Shown here piece after piece: positions 38,401 to 49,145 of a stretch of DNA of 64,000 nucleotides. Each line of letters opens with the position of its first letter. Position 1 is the first letter of the stretch. The DNA comes from Ziziphus jujuba. Lineage: Eukaryota > Streptophyta > Magnoliopsida > Rosales > Rhamnaceae. The notes beneath the pieces are model-generated. The model did no database searches. It saw only the letters and a program-made list of their open reading frames with translations, and was not told the origin of the DNA. The stretch is from positions 32,572,501-32,636,500 of the forward strand of contig NC_083382.1 in NCBI RefSeq assembly GCF_031755915.1, read 5' to 3'. The position numbers were made by a program, and so were the translations under genes.

Positions 38401-39464
38401 ACTCGTTTATGGTGAGTCAAGGCTATAAAAGGACTGCAGCAGACCAGTGTGTTTATATTCAAAAATTTTCAGGTGGAAACTTCATTGCACTTTTGCTATA
38501 TGTGGACGACATGTTGATCGTTGGACAAGATGCAATGAAGATTAGTCAGCTGAAGAAAGAATTATCTAAGTCCTTTGATATGAAAGACTTAGGACCAGCT
38601 CAACAAATTTTGGGAATGCAAATAATCCGAGACAGGAAGAATAGAAGGTTATGGCTATCTCAAGAGAAGTATGTTGAACGGGTGATAAAGAGATTCAACA
38701 TGGATAAAGCCAAACCGGTCAGCATTCCACTTGCAAATCATTTCAAGTTGAGTAAGAGATTGTGCCCCTCATCCAAAGAAGAGATAGAGGAGATGGCTTC
38801 AGTACCATATTCTTCAGCGGTAGGAAGTCTGATGTATGCAATGGTGTGTACCAGACCAGACATTGCTCATGCAGTAGGTGTTGTGAGCAGATTTCTTTCA
38901 AATCCTGGAAAGAAATACTGGGAAGCAGTCAAATGGATTCTCAGGTATCTTAAAGGTACATCGAAGCTGTGCTTGTGCTACGGGGGAGGTGATCCAATCT
39001 TAGAAGGCTATACAGATGCAGATATGGCCGGAGACCCTGATAATAGAAAGTCTACATCAGGTTATCTCTACACTTTTGCAGGGGGAGCTGTGTCATGGCA
39101 GTCAAGATTGCAGAAGTGTGTTGCTTTATCCACTAATGAAGCAGAGTACATTGCCGCAGCGGAAGCGGGTAAGGAAATGTTGTGGTTAAAGCGTTTTCTC
39201 ACAGAATTGGGCATCAAGCAAGAAGACTACAAGATACATTGTGATAACCAAAGTGCCATGGATTTGAGCAAAAACTCAATGTATCATTCCCGTACAAAGC
39301 ACATTGACATCCGCTATCATTGGATACACGAAGTAATAGATCAACAGTTGCTGAAACTGATGAAGATCCACACAAAAGAGAATCCAGCAGATATGCTAAC
39401 AAAAGTTGTTGCTCAAGAGAAGCTGAAGCTATGCAGAGACATAGCTGGAATAGATGGCAGATGA
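35447..39464 (+). CDS. Copia gag-pol polyprotein with one frameshift
   Basis: Gag starts at the ATG at 35447 (MSMEESSSGAM). The frame changes by one base at about 35711-35716, where one extra A in accaaaattgg shifts it; the second frame then stays open to the stop at 39464. In the second frame: the CCHC zinc knuckle (CYHC..GH..NC) is at 36153-36194; aspartic protease VDTAAS at about 36342 (DTA instead of the common DSG/DTG); the integrase HHCC zinc region at about 36731-36835; the DDE core with SDNGGE at about 37099; reverse transcriptase with YVDDM at 38499-38513; and RNase H with DADMAGD at about 39017 and TKHIDIRYH at about 39295. The product assembles virus-like particles and copies and integrates the element. 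The frameshift would prevent autonomous movement of this copy unless it is an assembly error. Confidence 0.93.
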
Positions 39465-39485
39465 CCATCAGTTTTAAATGCGGCT

Positions 39486-39498
39486 GGATGGGGAGAAT
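39486..39498 (+). other. Polypurine tract
   Basis: ggatggggagaat directly before the 3' LTR; this purine run primes plus-strand DNA synthesis of the element. Confidence 0.85.
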
Positions 39499-39984
39499 TG
39501 TGAAGTCCAGCCGCACCACCACTACACCGACAGTGTGAAGACTGCACAGCCACCATCTTTGACACCACTGCACCGACAGCCACCATTTTTGACAATGGCC
39601 ATTGCTGCACCGAAAATGGATTGTTCAACAATTGTGGGCTCTGCAGAGGCTGTTGAAGATTGTGGCCATGCAACCGACCTTGTAAGCCTATAAATAGGCT
39701 CCATCCCGTTATATGCAAGTCAAGCCAAGTGAGCAAGCTCAATATTATCTCAAGTGAGGAATATTGAGAGAAAACTCCGAGAGAGAGAGTGTTTAAGTTC
39801 CAGAGAGAGCTTGAGAGAAGAGTGAGCAATTCCAGAGAGAATTTGAGAGTGTAGAGAGAGGTTCCACGTGAGAATCCAAAAGAGAAGTTTTTGTATTTTT
39901 GTATTCTATTTCCAAGAGAGTAATAGAATTTTTTTTATTTTTCTTCTCATATATCTTCTCTAAAGTGGTCGGAGAACCACAACA
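39499..39984 (+). repeat. 3' LTR
   Basis: 486 bases, same length as the 5' LTR, with four visible substitutions (in the segments attatctcaag, ttccagagaga, atccaaaagag and tttattttt). The TATA box is at 39689-39696. Confidence 0.95.
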
Positions 39985-40271
39985 GTTTTCGCTTGTGAAA
40001 TCTTATTCTTAACGCCATTAACAACGTTGCCTCCTAATCCTAGTGCCTTAATAGATTTTTACTTAATTATGCAGAATCGATTTCCAATCGATGAACATGT
40101 GTACAGACACATTCCTAAGTATATTGAATGCATATAAGAATATGCAAAAGGGTGTAAATGAGTTCCACGGAGAGGTAAAAACCATATAGCTTTCAGGTTG
40201 TTTAAAAATTAAATCGTGGTTTGCTTTCTAAATTTCTTACCAGTTTGTGGTTTGCTTTCCAAATTTCTTAC

Positions 40272-40311
<40 letters not shown>
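40272..40311. repeat. TA microsatellite in SIN3-like relic intron
   Basis: A run of about 16 TA units lies within the intron between the two downstream SIN3-like exons. The words tttgctttc(t/c)aaatttcttaccagttt are duplicated just before it (about 40218 and 40251). Confidence 0.9.
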
Positions 40312-40312
<1 letters not shown>

Positions 40313-40399
40313 ATCATTTTTCAGGTTGAAGCTCTGTTTAATGGTCATCCAGACTTGCTTAATGAATTTACAAGATTTTTACCCGACACCATGCTTCAA

Positions 40400-42698
40400 A
40401 TTGACAATTTTTCCTTCCTCTTTTCCTTCCTTTCAATTCAGTTGGATGTTGATATGGAAATTAATAAATTCAAGAAGGCTATGATACTTATTAGCAAGAC
40501 GATATTAAAGTGGTTTATCAAAATTCCAAGATCAATATTATTATTATCCATCCCTTGGGGTTTGATGAACATTCACTTAGACCCCTGAAATTTGAAAACT
40601 CTGAAAATTTCAGTTGATATACGAAGTCTTTCTACTTACATTTGAATTTCGGTTTGATGCATGAAGAGTAATAAATTCAGTGACAATTTACAAGTAATGA
40701 TTTTTTTTAAAAATACATTATAATAAAGTAAATCAAGGAATAATATTTTTAATAAATTAATTATGATGTGGGAGTAAAATAGACAATTTGTAAATCAATT
40801 TCCTTGGACCTTACTCCTAGGTGATGATTTTCCAAATTTGTACGTGATGATTTTTTAAACTTTCTTATTTTATTGAATTTTCGAAAATCATATTTGATAG
40901 AAAAGTAAGTCATATTTGATAGAAAAGTAAGTTTTAAATTGAAATGAAGTTTGAAGAAAGAGGCGAGAGATAATAAGATAAAGGAAATACAATAGACCGC
41001 TCAAACAAGGAAAAAAAGGAAAGAGAGCGAGAGAAAAAAATAATAATAATAAATAAATAAAATAAAACTTCAACAATTTATGTGATCATACAGGCCACCG
41101 TGGAAAAATGATATATTTATATATAAAATATCATTCAGCGGACAATGTCAGAGCATCTGGGCATCGGGCATGCCATTGCTATATTTTAGCAATAAGTTTT
41201 TTTCTTTTTTCTTTTTTCATTTTTTTTTTTCAATGGGCCATCACATATTTTGCCAATGTTATTTCCCATGTCAAATTTAGTAAATTTACCATTGGATCCC
41301 ATCCTTATAAAGCTTGTGGATCCCTTGTCACTTATTAAATTAATTAATATTATTTTATTTTAAATTGGTAAATAGTAATCCAAAACGATTCATTATTATT
41401 TAATAAAATTTAAAATTGAACATTTCTATTTTTTAACATTTACTATTGGAATGCAATTGCTAAAATTTAGCATTAACTGTTTGAGCTCAAATCAATTTAC
41501 AATGTCAAAGTCATATTTCTTTGGAAAAACTTCATGCATTTTGAGCTTTCATCATTCACTAGTTTTGCTTGCTCAATTTTTGGTTGCAAAATATTTCATT
41601 AGAGCTATTTCTTGTTCCCAAAGAAAGTAATTATTTAACAGGCAATTAGCTAATTATGAATAGTCTCCTACTTAGCTATACTCTTAATTTAATTTTATCC
41701 TCATTTAATATTGAGAAATTCTAGTTGCATTACTGAATGAATTTTATACAGTCTCATTATAAATTTATATTTTTATCACCATTTAAAATTATTATTAAGA
41801 ATATTTACTGATTATAAGATTAAATATTTTAGAAATATAAATATCTTAGATATGTTTATAAATATGCGACTGACCATTTCAAACACATTCAGAAGTATGC
41901 AATTGAGTATCTTCATATTCGAACATCTCAAATATATTTAAAAATATATGATTGAATATTTTAAATGTATTTATAAGTATATTACTGAACATCTTTAAAA
42001 ACGTTCATAATTTTATAATCGAATACTCTAGCAAATATATCTTTTTATTTTTAAAATAATTTTAATAAAAAAAAATTTGTAGAATTTTTATAATTATTAG
42101 TTTCGTCCAAACATATTGTAAAAAATTTTCATAAATAGTGTTTGATTTATAATTGATTTGTAAAAATGAAAATGTATTTTTTGATTTAATAAAACTCTAT
42201 AAATTTTATAAATTATAAATCTTTCAAATATTAAAAGTATTATATAAATTTATTTTAAATATTTTTTTATATAGTTAAATGATAATGTATAAAAAAATAT
42301 CTAAACTTCTTTTAAAATTGTAAAAAAAAAAAAAACCATTTTTTTCAAATATTGGATCCTCTTGCCTGGTAGGCAAACAAATGTTATAAAATTTTACCAT
42401 ATGAACCTATCTTTACAATGCATCATAAGCCAAAAAATAAAAAATAAAAATAAAACTCACTCTCAAATGAAGAATCGCGACAATTTGATCTTACCCAAAC
42501 AAAAATGATAATAATAATAAGTAAAAACGAAAGACCATTGGAATAAAAAGTCTAAGGACATCAACGTGTTTGTAACAAGCACATCAAATGTGAAGACAAA
42601 ACAAGAGTAAAATTTTCTACTCTACGGCATTACTCTTAAAATTTCTCAAAAATTAGCTTAGCTGCCATTCTTCATCACAACCACCAAAAGCTTCTCAC
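40400..42698. other. AT-rich DNA and 4CL-like A upstream region
   Basis: No gene supported. It contains a two-copy 22-base repeat at 40888-40931 (catatttgatagaaaagtaa) and a degenerate tandem array at 41838-42030 (listed). The final few hundred bases presumably hold the promoter of the 4CL-like gene starting at 42699. Confidence 0.5.
41838..42030. repeat. Degenerate tandem array, about 35-bp unit
   Basis: Five poorly matched units follow the pattern at(c/t)t(c/t)aaa.a.(g/a)tttata(a/c) then tat..gattgaata, for example at 41841, 41875, 41925, 41958 and 41991. The period is visible but each unit has several differences. Confidence 0.5.
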
Positions 42699-43803
42699 AT
42701 GGAGCAGAGGAATTCCGCTATCGATCCCAGAAACGGTTTCAACTCAGTAACAAAAATTTTCCACAGTCTCAAACCTCCTATTTACCTTCCTCCTGAGCAT
42801 GTTCCTCTCTCAGTCGCTGCATTTGCTCTGTCTCTCCGCCGCAACTTCCCTTGGCCCGACTCAATCGCCCTTATCCACTCCTCGTCGGGTCGGACCGTCT
42901 CGTACTCCGAGTTCGTTCACCGAACCAAAACCCTCGCCGAGAATCTCCGTACCACACTCGGACTCTCCAAAGGAGACACTGCATTTATACTCTCTCCAAA
43001 CTCCATTCAAATTCCAATCCTCTACTTCTCGCTTCTCACTATCGGCGTGGTTATCTCTCCGGTCAATCCAGTCAGCACTGAGTCAGAGATCGTCCGGCTC
43101 ATCGGGCTTTGCAAACCAGCCATCGCCTTCTCCACGTCAACCAACGCTCACAAGCTCCGTAATCTCCACCTCAAAACAATTTTGACCGACTCGCCTGAGT
43201 TTGACTCAATGAGCAGCATTCCAATACGGGAACGAGAACCAGAACCAATGGAAGCGATCAGACAATCGGATTTAGCGGCGATTTTGTATTCTTCGGGGAC
43301 AACTGGGAAGGTCAAAGGAGTGATGTTGACTCACAGGAATCTGATATTCACAACCGCCGGATTCTACGCGGATCTAACAGAGAGAGAATCGCCGGCTGTT
43401 TTACTCTACACGGTGCCGTATTACCACATATTTGGGTTCTTATACTGCGTGAAATCGATAGGCGTGAACGACACCGCGGTGGTAATGGAGAAGTTTGATT
43501 TGGGGAAAATGGTGAAAGCTGTGGAAGAGTACAGAGTGAGCCAGTTGCTATTGGTCCCATCAGTGGTGGTGGCCATGGTAAAAAAAGCTCATCATTTAAA
43601 AGCTGCTGGCCATGACTTGAGCTCTTTGGAGCTGGTAAGGTGTGGTGCAGCTCCTCTCGGTAAGGATATGGCTATGGCGTTCAAAGCTAAGTTTCCCAAT
43701 GCAGTATTATCACAGGTAATAAGACTACCATGTTCTCTAGCTCATCACCCTACAGTTTTCTTTTCTTTGTTTAATTAATTAATTAATTATTATTATTTTG
43801 ATC

Positions 43804-43835
<32 letters not shown>

Positions 43836-45137
43836 TTTTAATATATTTGGGGAAGGGTTATGGGTTGACCGAGACGACAGGGGGAGTTTTCCGGACAGAC
43901 ACAGAAGAAAGTCTGCTGCGTGGCTCGACAGGAAGGCTTTTAGGAAGTTCGGAAGCTAAAATAGTAGATCCAGAGACGGGGCAGGGTTTGTGTCCTTGCC
44001 AGCAAGGAGAGCTTTGGGTTAGAGGACCATCCATAATGAAAGGTGTACAAGTAATTGATTTATTATTATCAACAAAAAAAATGACCAACCTCTCTCTTGG
44101 TCCACCTCACCTATACATCATAAATTATCAACTAACCTCTTGACTGTATATGCTCTTATATAATTAATTAAATATTGTAGGGTATATTGGTGACATAGAC
44201 ACTACTTCGGCAGCCATTGTTTCTGGTGGGTGGCTGAGGACCGGTGACCTCTGTTATATTGATGAAGAAGGTTATCTTTATGTCGTTGATAGGCTTAAGG
44301 AGTTGATCAAATACAAAGGATATCAGGCAATTATTTCTTATAGAATCAATATTTGTCTTTGTTTAAATAATTTAGAATTTACTGAAATATATATATATAT
44401 ATATATGCAGGTAGCTCCTGCAGAATTAGAACACTTGCTTCAATCTCATCCACAGATAGTCGACGCTGCTGTGATACCGTAATTCACTTTAATCTATACT
44501 TGCCCAATTAGCTAATTGAATTCTCTCATGAAAATAGAAGTATATATATGATAATTTTTATACTACATTGTGTACGAATTTATGAGTAAATAATGTGGAC
44601 GTTATTACAGATATCCAGATGAAGAAGCTGGTCAGCTTCCCATGGCGGTTGTGGAAAGACGTCCCAATAGTAACCTTGGAGAAGAAGAGGTGGTGGAGTT
44701 TGTGGCCAAACAGGTGCTCTGCTCTGTTTCCCAAACTTTTTATGTGTGACTTTACTACTTGTAGCTGACGTTCATTTACGTGGATAAATATCTCTTGCTT
44801 TGACTCTTTCCACGTCATCGCTTCTAGTTCCCTAAATTTATATATTATATTGCTATGCATTTTATTTTATTTTTTCATATCATTGTTTTCCCATTTTATT
44901 TTTAATTCTATGACTTAAAGAGATAATGTTTTTTTAGCTTGATTTGTTCTGATTTCAGTGAGCAGCTCATAATCCAACTATATATGATATATGATAAATG
45001 ATATATGGCAGGTTGCTCCATACAAAAAGATTAGGCGAGTAGCATTTGTGGAATCCTTACCCAAGAGTGCAGCTGGAAAAATATTAAGAAATGAGCTGAA
45101 GAACATGTTCATTGCACCCTCTTTGTCCAAACTCTGA
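42699..45137 (+). CDS. Peroxisomal 4-coumarate:CoA ligase-like enzyme A
   Basis: Six exons: 42699-43715, 43856-44042, 44181-44326, 44411-44478, 44611-44713, 45012-45137, giving 548 residues, normal for the family. It is an ANL-superfamily acyl-CoA synthetase: ATP-binding box [12 protein letters not shown] at about residue 200, GYGLTETTG opening exon 2, [26 protein letters not shown], and the C-terminal catalytic Lys in [10 protein letters not shown]. The C-terminus is SKL, a canonical type-1 peroxisomal signal, placing it with the peroxisomal 4CL-like clade (relatives such as OPCL1 activate jasmonate precursors) rather than true cytosolic 4CLs; the substrate cannot be read from the sequence. 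Intron 3 starts with GC (tatcag|gcaatt) where copy B has GT. Confidence 0.88.
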
Positions 45138-45739
45138 TATTCTGTTGTGCCATATATAGATGAAGGCAGAATGAAAACATGAACAAAAAGTTTACGAGTC
45201 CTAGATCGGGGGCTCGCTTAAGTTTCTTATTTTATACTTATTCAATATGTTACTAATAAAACGTATCAGACAACTATCATACATATTTTCTACTTTACTG
45301 AAAGGCTGCCAATTTTTATTTTTTTTAATCTCCACCTATTTCTTTCTACCTAACTACTCTTTAATCTTTGCTCTCACAAGGGAAGAATAAGCAAACTCAG
45401 CCAAGACCAAAAGGTGCCATTTGCGCTAACGCTAAGTCTCTTAATCACCAAACAAACTTCACCACAAATTGAGATCGAAGATCAAGTTGTTAAACAGAGG
45501 ATTCTTAATATACAGTCTTCCACTCCTACAGATCATCCTCCAACCCCTGCCCTTTCACACTTGAATTGTCATCTCCATCCATTTCTCTATAAGTTCGTCC
45601 ACCAATACCACCAACAGTGTCCACTCATTCCATGGTTACACAATCCAAACTTGGAATCTTTAAACCAAAAGTTTTCAATGTTGTTCCCAAAGAGTCTGAT
45701 TATGAACCGAAAAATGTTGCTAATGCTTTTTGGCCCATC
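45138..45739. other. 3' flank of gene A with a leftover promoter block
   Basis: 45252-45450 matches the region upstream of 4CL-like gene B (49146-49375). Shared words include tctactttactgaaaggctg, ccaatttttattttt, tccacctatttctttctacc and gctaacgctaagtctctta. After 45450 the similarity ends and decayed retrotransposon sequence follows. Confidence 0.7.
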
Positions 45740-47254
45740 CTTTTTGGAAACAAGCTATGAATTCAGAATTTAAAGCTTTGTTACTTAACCATACTTGGAA
45801 ACTGGTTCCTTATTCTCCAGGTATGAATGTGATAGGTAATAAAGGAATTTTCAAAGTTAAAAAAGACCCAATTGCTCTCGATGGCTCCATCGAAAGAGAC
45901 AAAGCGTGATCAGTCGCAAAGGGTTTCATCAGACACCAGGATTGGATTTTGACAACTTCTTCAGTCTAGTAGTTAAAATTTCTACAATCTGAGTTGTTAT
46001 TTCTCTTGCTATGTCAAAAAATTTACCAAATCTTCAAATAGATGTAAATAATGCATTTGTCAACGGCACACTTTCTTAACAAATTTTTATACAACAGCCG
46101 CAAAGGTTGATTGATCCACAAAAATCAGACCACATTTGTATGTTACATAAAGCAATATACGGAATTCGACAAGCACCGAGAGCTTGGTTCGACAAGTTAC
46201 GATAATTCCTTCTCAAATGGGGCTTCATCAATTAACAGACAAATACGTCATTGTTTTATCTCAATAATTCTAATGGCTTGTATATCTTAGTGTTGGTATA
46301 TGTCAACAACATATTACTCACTGGCAACTCTTTACAAGCCCTTCAAAAATTGCAAAATGATTTACATTCCACCTTTACTCTCAAGCAATTTGGAGAATTG
46401 AATTATTTTTTTGCGCATCGAAGTATACAGAGACTCATCAGGCATATATCTCTCTCAGTCAAAATATGCAACTAATCTTCTTTCCAAAACCAACATAGCC
46501 ACGTCCAAGAGTTATAACACACTCATCTGTACTTTTGGTGTTCTTTCCAACTATGAAGGTAATCTTTTTGACAACCTAACTCTTTACCGCAGCACTGTGG
46601 GTGCAGTATAATATCTAACTCTTACTCACTCAGAAATCTCATATCCAATTACTCACCTTAGTCAGTTTCTTCATCAGCCATGCCTACCATAATGGTAAGC
46701 TTGCAAACGGCTACTCCGTTACATATAAGGAACCATCAAGCTTGGCCTACACATCAAACCTTCGACATCTTTCAATCTCCTTGGTTTCTTAGATGCTGAC
46801 TGGACAGATAACCCCGCCGATCCACCAATGGCTACACTATATACATGGGCTGCAATTTGATTTGTTGGAGTGCCAAAAAGTGGAATGTGGTGGCTAGATC
46901 AAGCACCGGGAGTGAGTACCAAGCCTTAGCCTTCACAGCTTCTGAAATAACATTGTTACAACACTTTTTCCGTGAAATTCAAATTCCACAAGCTCCACAA
47001 GCCCATGTCCCATAATCTGGTGTGACAACACTAATGCCACTTCCTTAGCTCTAAATCCAGTTTTCCACTCTCGAACCAAACATATTCAGCTGGACCTTTA
47101 TTTTGTCAGAAACAAAATTTTACTCCGTGACTTGACCATTCACTATGCACCTACTCAGGAATAGCTGGCTAAACTCTTTACAAATACACTTGTAGCACCA
47201 CATTTTCAATGGCTTAAGCTAAATGCAGAGCCTTCCCCTTTTACTGCAGGGGAG
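45740..47254 (+). mobile_element. Decayed Ty1/Copia pol fragment
   Basis: Reverse transcriptase and RNase H remains on the plus strand with many stops and frameshifts. Pieces: NHTWKLVPYSPGMNVIGNK, a KGF segment near 45920, NGLYILVLVYVNNILLTGNS at about 46270 (catalytic YVDD mutated to YVNN), TLKQFGELNYF at about 46378, and AKYNVVA/GSEYQAL- and TKHIQLDL-type RNase H motifs at 46880-47110. A purine run gcaggggag (47246-47254) then precedes a TG at 47255, which may be the start of its 3' LTR. It is of a different Copia lineage from the intact element. Its 5' half is absent. Confidence 0.75.
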
Positions 47255-47638
47255 TGTTAGTAAGGATGACCAAAGCCCAAATAAAAATGCCAATAATAAG
47301 AGGCAAAGTCCAATACAAGAACATCAGACTTCTCAGCCCAATACTTTAGCAACTTCGAAAACTATCTAGAAGAACCTATGTGCATAATTATTTACGTGTA
47401 ATTCTTATATCTCCCTAGGCAACTTCCACGAAGCTTTCTTTTATACATTTTATTATTTTTATCAATAAATGGTAGGATCTCTAGGGCTGTAATATAAATA
47501 TATCTTATATCTTAAAGGAATAAAGAGAGACATCTTTCGTTCATTGCGGCGATTTTCAGGGTTTTAAAGGGAAAGAATTTAAGAATTGGAGCTGTAGGCT
47601 AGTAGTAGCTAGATTCCTAAAGTTCAAAGGAAGGAACA
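47255..47638. other. Possible LTR remnant
   Basis: Sequence starting tgttagtaaggatgacc right after the polypurine-like run is where a 3' LTR would lie. No second copy exists in the window to prove its extent. The end nearest 47638 contains the upstream flank of the B3-like gene. Confidence 0.35.
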
Positions 47639-48286
47639 ATGGCAGCTCTTACTAAGCAACTGACAGTAGCTGACTGCTGCTCCAAGTTTATGGTTCCTAA
47701 AGATTCGGTTGTCTTGGTGGCGCAGAGCTTAGGGTTAGGGATGCCGACACCAATGAAATGTATAGGTTTGTCTTAGCAGTTCATGCCGGAGGGAGATACC
47801 AGAAGCCCGTGTTTCTATCAGCGGGATGGATTGATTTCGTCAGGAAAAGAGATCTGCAAGCTGGGAATCCAATCTTTTTCTCCGAAGACGAAACGAATGA
47901 GGGAGGTTTCAAAATCCGACCTGCTTTCCAAGTCATCAAACCTCTTACTGACAACAACTGACTGCAACTCTGGGTTTTCAGTTCCTCCTGATTTTCATGC
48001 TTTAATAAACGGTGCCCGTCCCTATGGTCCAGAGCTTAGTGTTAGGGATGTTGAGACCAATCAAGTGTATAACTTTGTCTTGGAAGTTCGTCGTGAATGG
48101 AATAACCTGAAGCCTGTGTTTCAGGCCGAGGCATGGCTCGACTTTGTCGAGAGGAGGAGACTGGAAGCTGGTGATGAAATCTGTTTCTCCACTGACGAAA
48201 CCAATGCTGGAGGTTTCAAAATCCTACCTTTATTTGATCGCTTGCGCCCGGCAAACCTCGCCGCCGCCCACACTACTCAGATCTGA
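47639..48286 (+). pseudogene. Frameshifted double B3-like domain gene
   Basis: Two tandem copies of a B3-like DNA-binding domain. Copy 1 begins LTVADCCSKFMVPKDSVV at 47639 in one frame, changes frame near 47715-47720 and continues AELRVRDADTNEMYRFVL ... GWIDFVRKRDLQAGNPIFF ... GGFKIRPAF to a stop at about 47961. Copy 2 reads in the original frame: TTTDCNSGFSVPPDF ... YNFVLEVRREW ... AWLDFVERRRLEAGDEICF ... GGFKILPLF, ending at 48286. The two shifts compensate: undoing both would give one protein of about 215 residues. Either the gene is dead or the assembly has two errors. B3 proteins bind DNA; the exact subfamily is not recognised. Confidence 0.6.
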
Positions 48287-49145
48287 TGATCACTGCTACT
48301 GCTATAAATGTAAAATAAATGCTGTTTTTTTGTTGCATTGGGATTTTCAATATTTGCTTGCCGTTCCAGTTTATTTGATTTGATTGTGTTTGGCTAGTTT
48401 GTTGTTAGCTTGCTTTTTATGTTTTATTTTATTTGTTTGAATATTTCAATTGTCCCCTCTTTGTTTCTATATTAATATTAAATATAATAAATTTGTTGTT
48501 TCTGTTTAGTGTATATTGGTTGTCGCGCTTTCAATTATTTCAACTTTTTCTTTTTCTTTTATTTTACTAATTTGTGATCTATAGGATTCCGAGGATTTTT
48601 TTAAGCTTTTCAAGTCCATTTCAACATAAACATGTATACATGCCTTTCTTTAATTATTTACTACATACCATCAGTAGCCAATAAAACAACAAAATTAAAA
48701 AATAAAAATCTCTGAAAGGGTGCAGGGACACGGCTCTTTCTATCAGCATTTATATCACATCTAAATCATTTTTCCTGGACCAGGTTGTTTTTGTTTAAAT
48801 TAATATCTTTCCCAGTCAGAATAACAAAAAATGAAAAATAAAATAAAAGTTTAAACCCAACACATCCACGTGATTTACTGTATGTATAAATGGACAAGCA
48901 CTAAAGGGCCTGTTTCTGTTTCTTCTTGGCCTCTCTCTCTCTCTTTCCCGCTTATTCATTTCTTCGCTGTCGTTGTTGTTGTTCAAATTCCAGGTTTGTT
49001 TTCTTTTCAAATCTTTTCGAATTTTGTAGGCTGGAAAACAAACTTGAATGCGGGTTTTGGTTTTTGTGTTACTACTGGGGGGGTAGTTGGTCAACCTTTT
49101 ATACTACTAATAGAAAATATAGCTTTCGTAGTTAATCAATCTGTC
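48287..49145. other. Spacer, no gene
   Basis: AT-rich with a CT run at about 48931-48950. No supported coding sequence. Confidence 0.5.

Larger units (their letters stand above)
34235..39984 (+). mobile_element. Complete Tnt1-like (Tork clade) Ty1/Copia LTR retrotransposon
   Basis: A 5,750-base element with two 486-base LTRs (34235-34720, 39499-39984), both starting TGTGAAG and ending CCACAACA. A primer-binding site follows the 5' LTR and a polypurine tract precedes the 3' LTR. Domain order gag, protease, integrase, reverse transcriptase, RNase H defines Copia. The protein is strikingly close to the tobacco Tnt1 class. Reading the two LTRs side by side I count four substitutions, so the insertion is recent. 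One frameshift in gag is the only coding lesion seen. The 5 bases on each side (cgtat, gtttt) do not form a clean target-site duplication. Confidence 0.95.
33984..40399 (+). pseudogene. SIN3-like (PAH) co-repressor pseudogene, split by Copia
   Basis: SIN3 proteins are scaffolds of histone deacetylase complexes with paired amphipathic helix (PAH) domains. Before the element, 33984 onward reads a Gly-rich leader then QKLTTMAALNFLNQVKKASK and, after a one-base frameshift near 34108, YDMFLEIMSDFRAQR (PAH1). The rest of PAH1 is missing. FVDFVNKIK (PAH2 start) ends at a GT donor at 34215. The 5.75 kb retrotransposon begins 20 bases into this intron. The intron's acceptor survives at 40073-40074, followed by NRFPIDEHVYRH, a frameshift, then ILNAYKNMQKGVNEFHGE (to 40174), a further intron, and VEALFNGHPDLLNEFTRFLP from 40325. 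Nothing further was found. The N-terminal fragment of a SIN3-like gene was thus already broken, or broke independently of the insertion. Confidence 0.82.
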
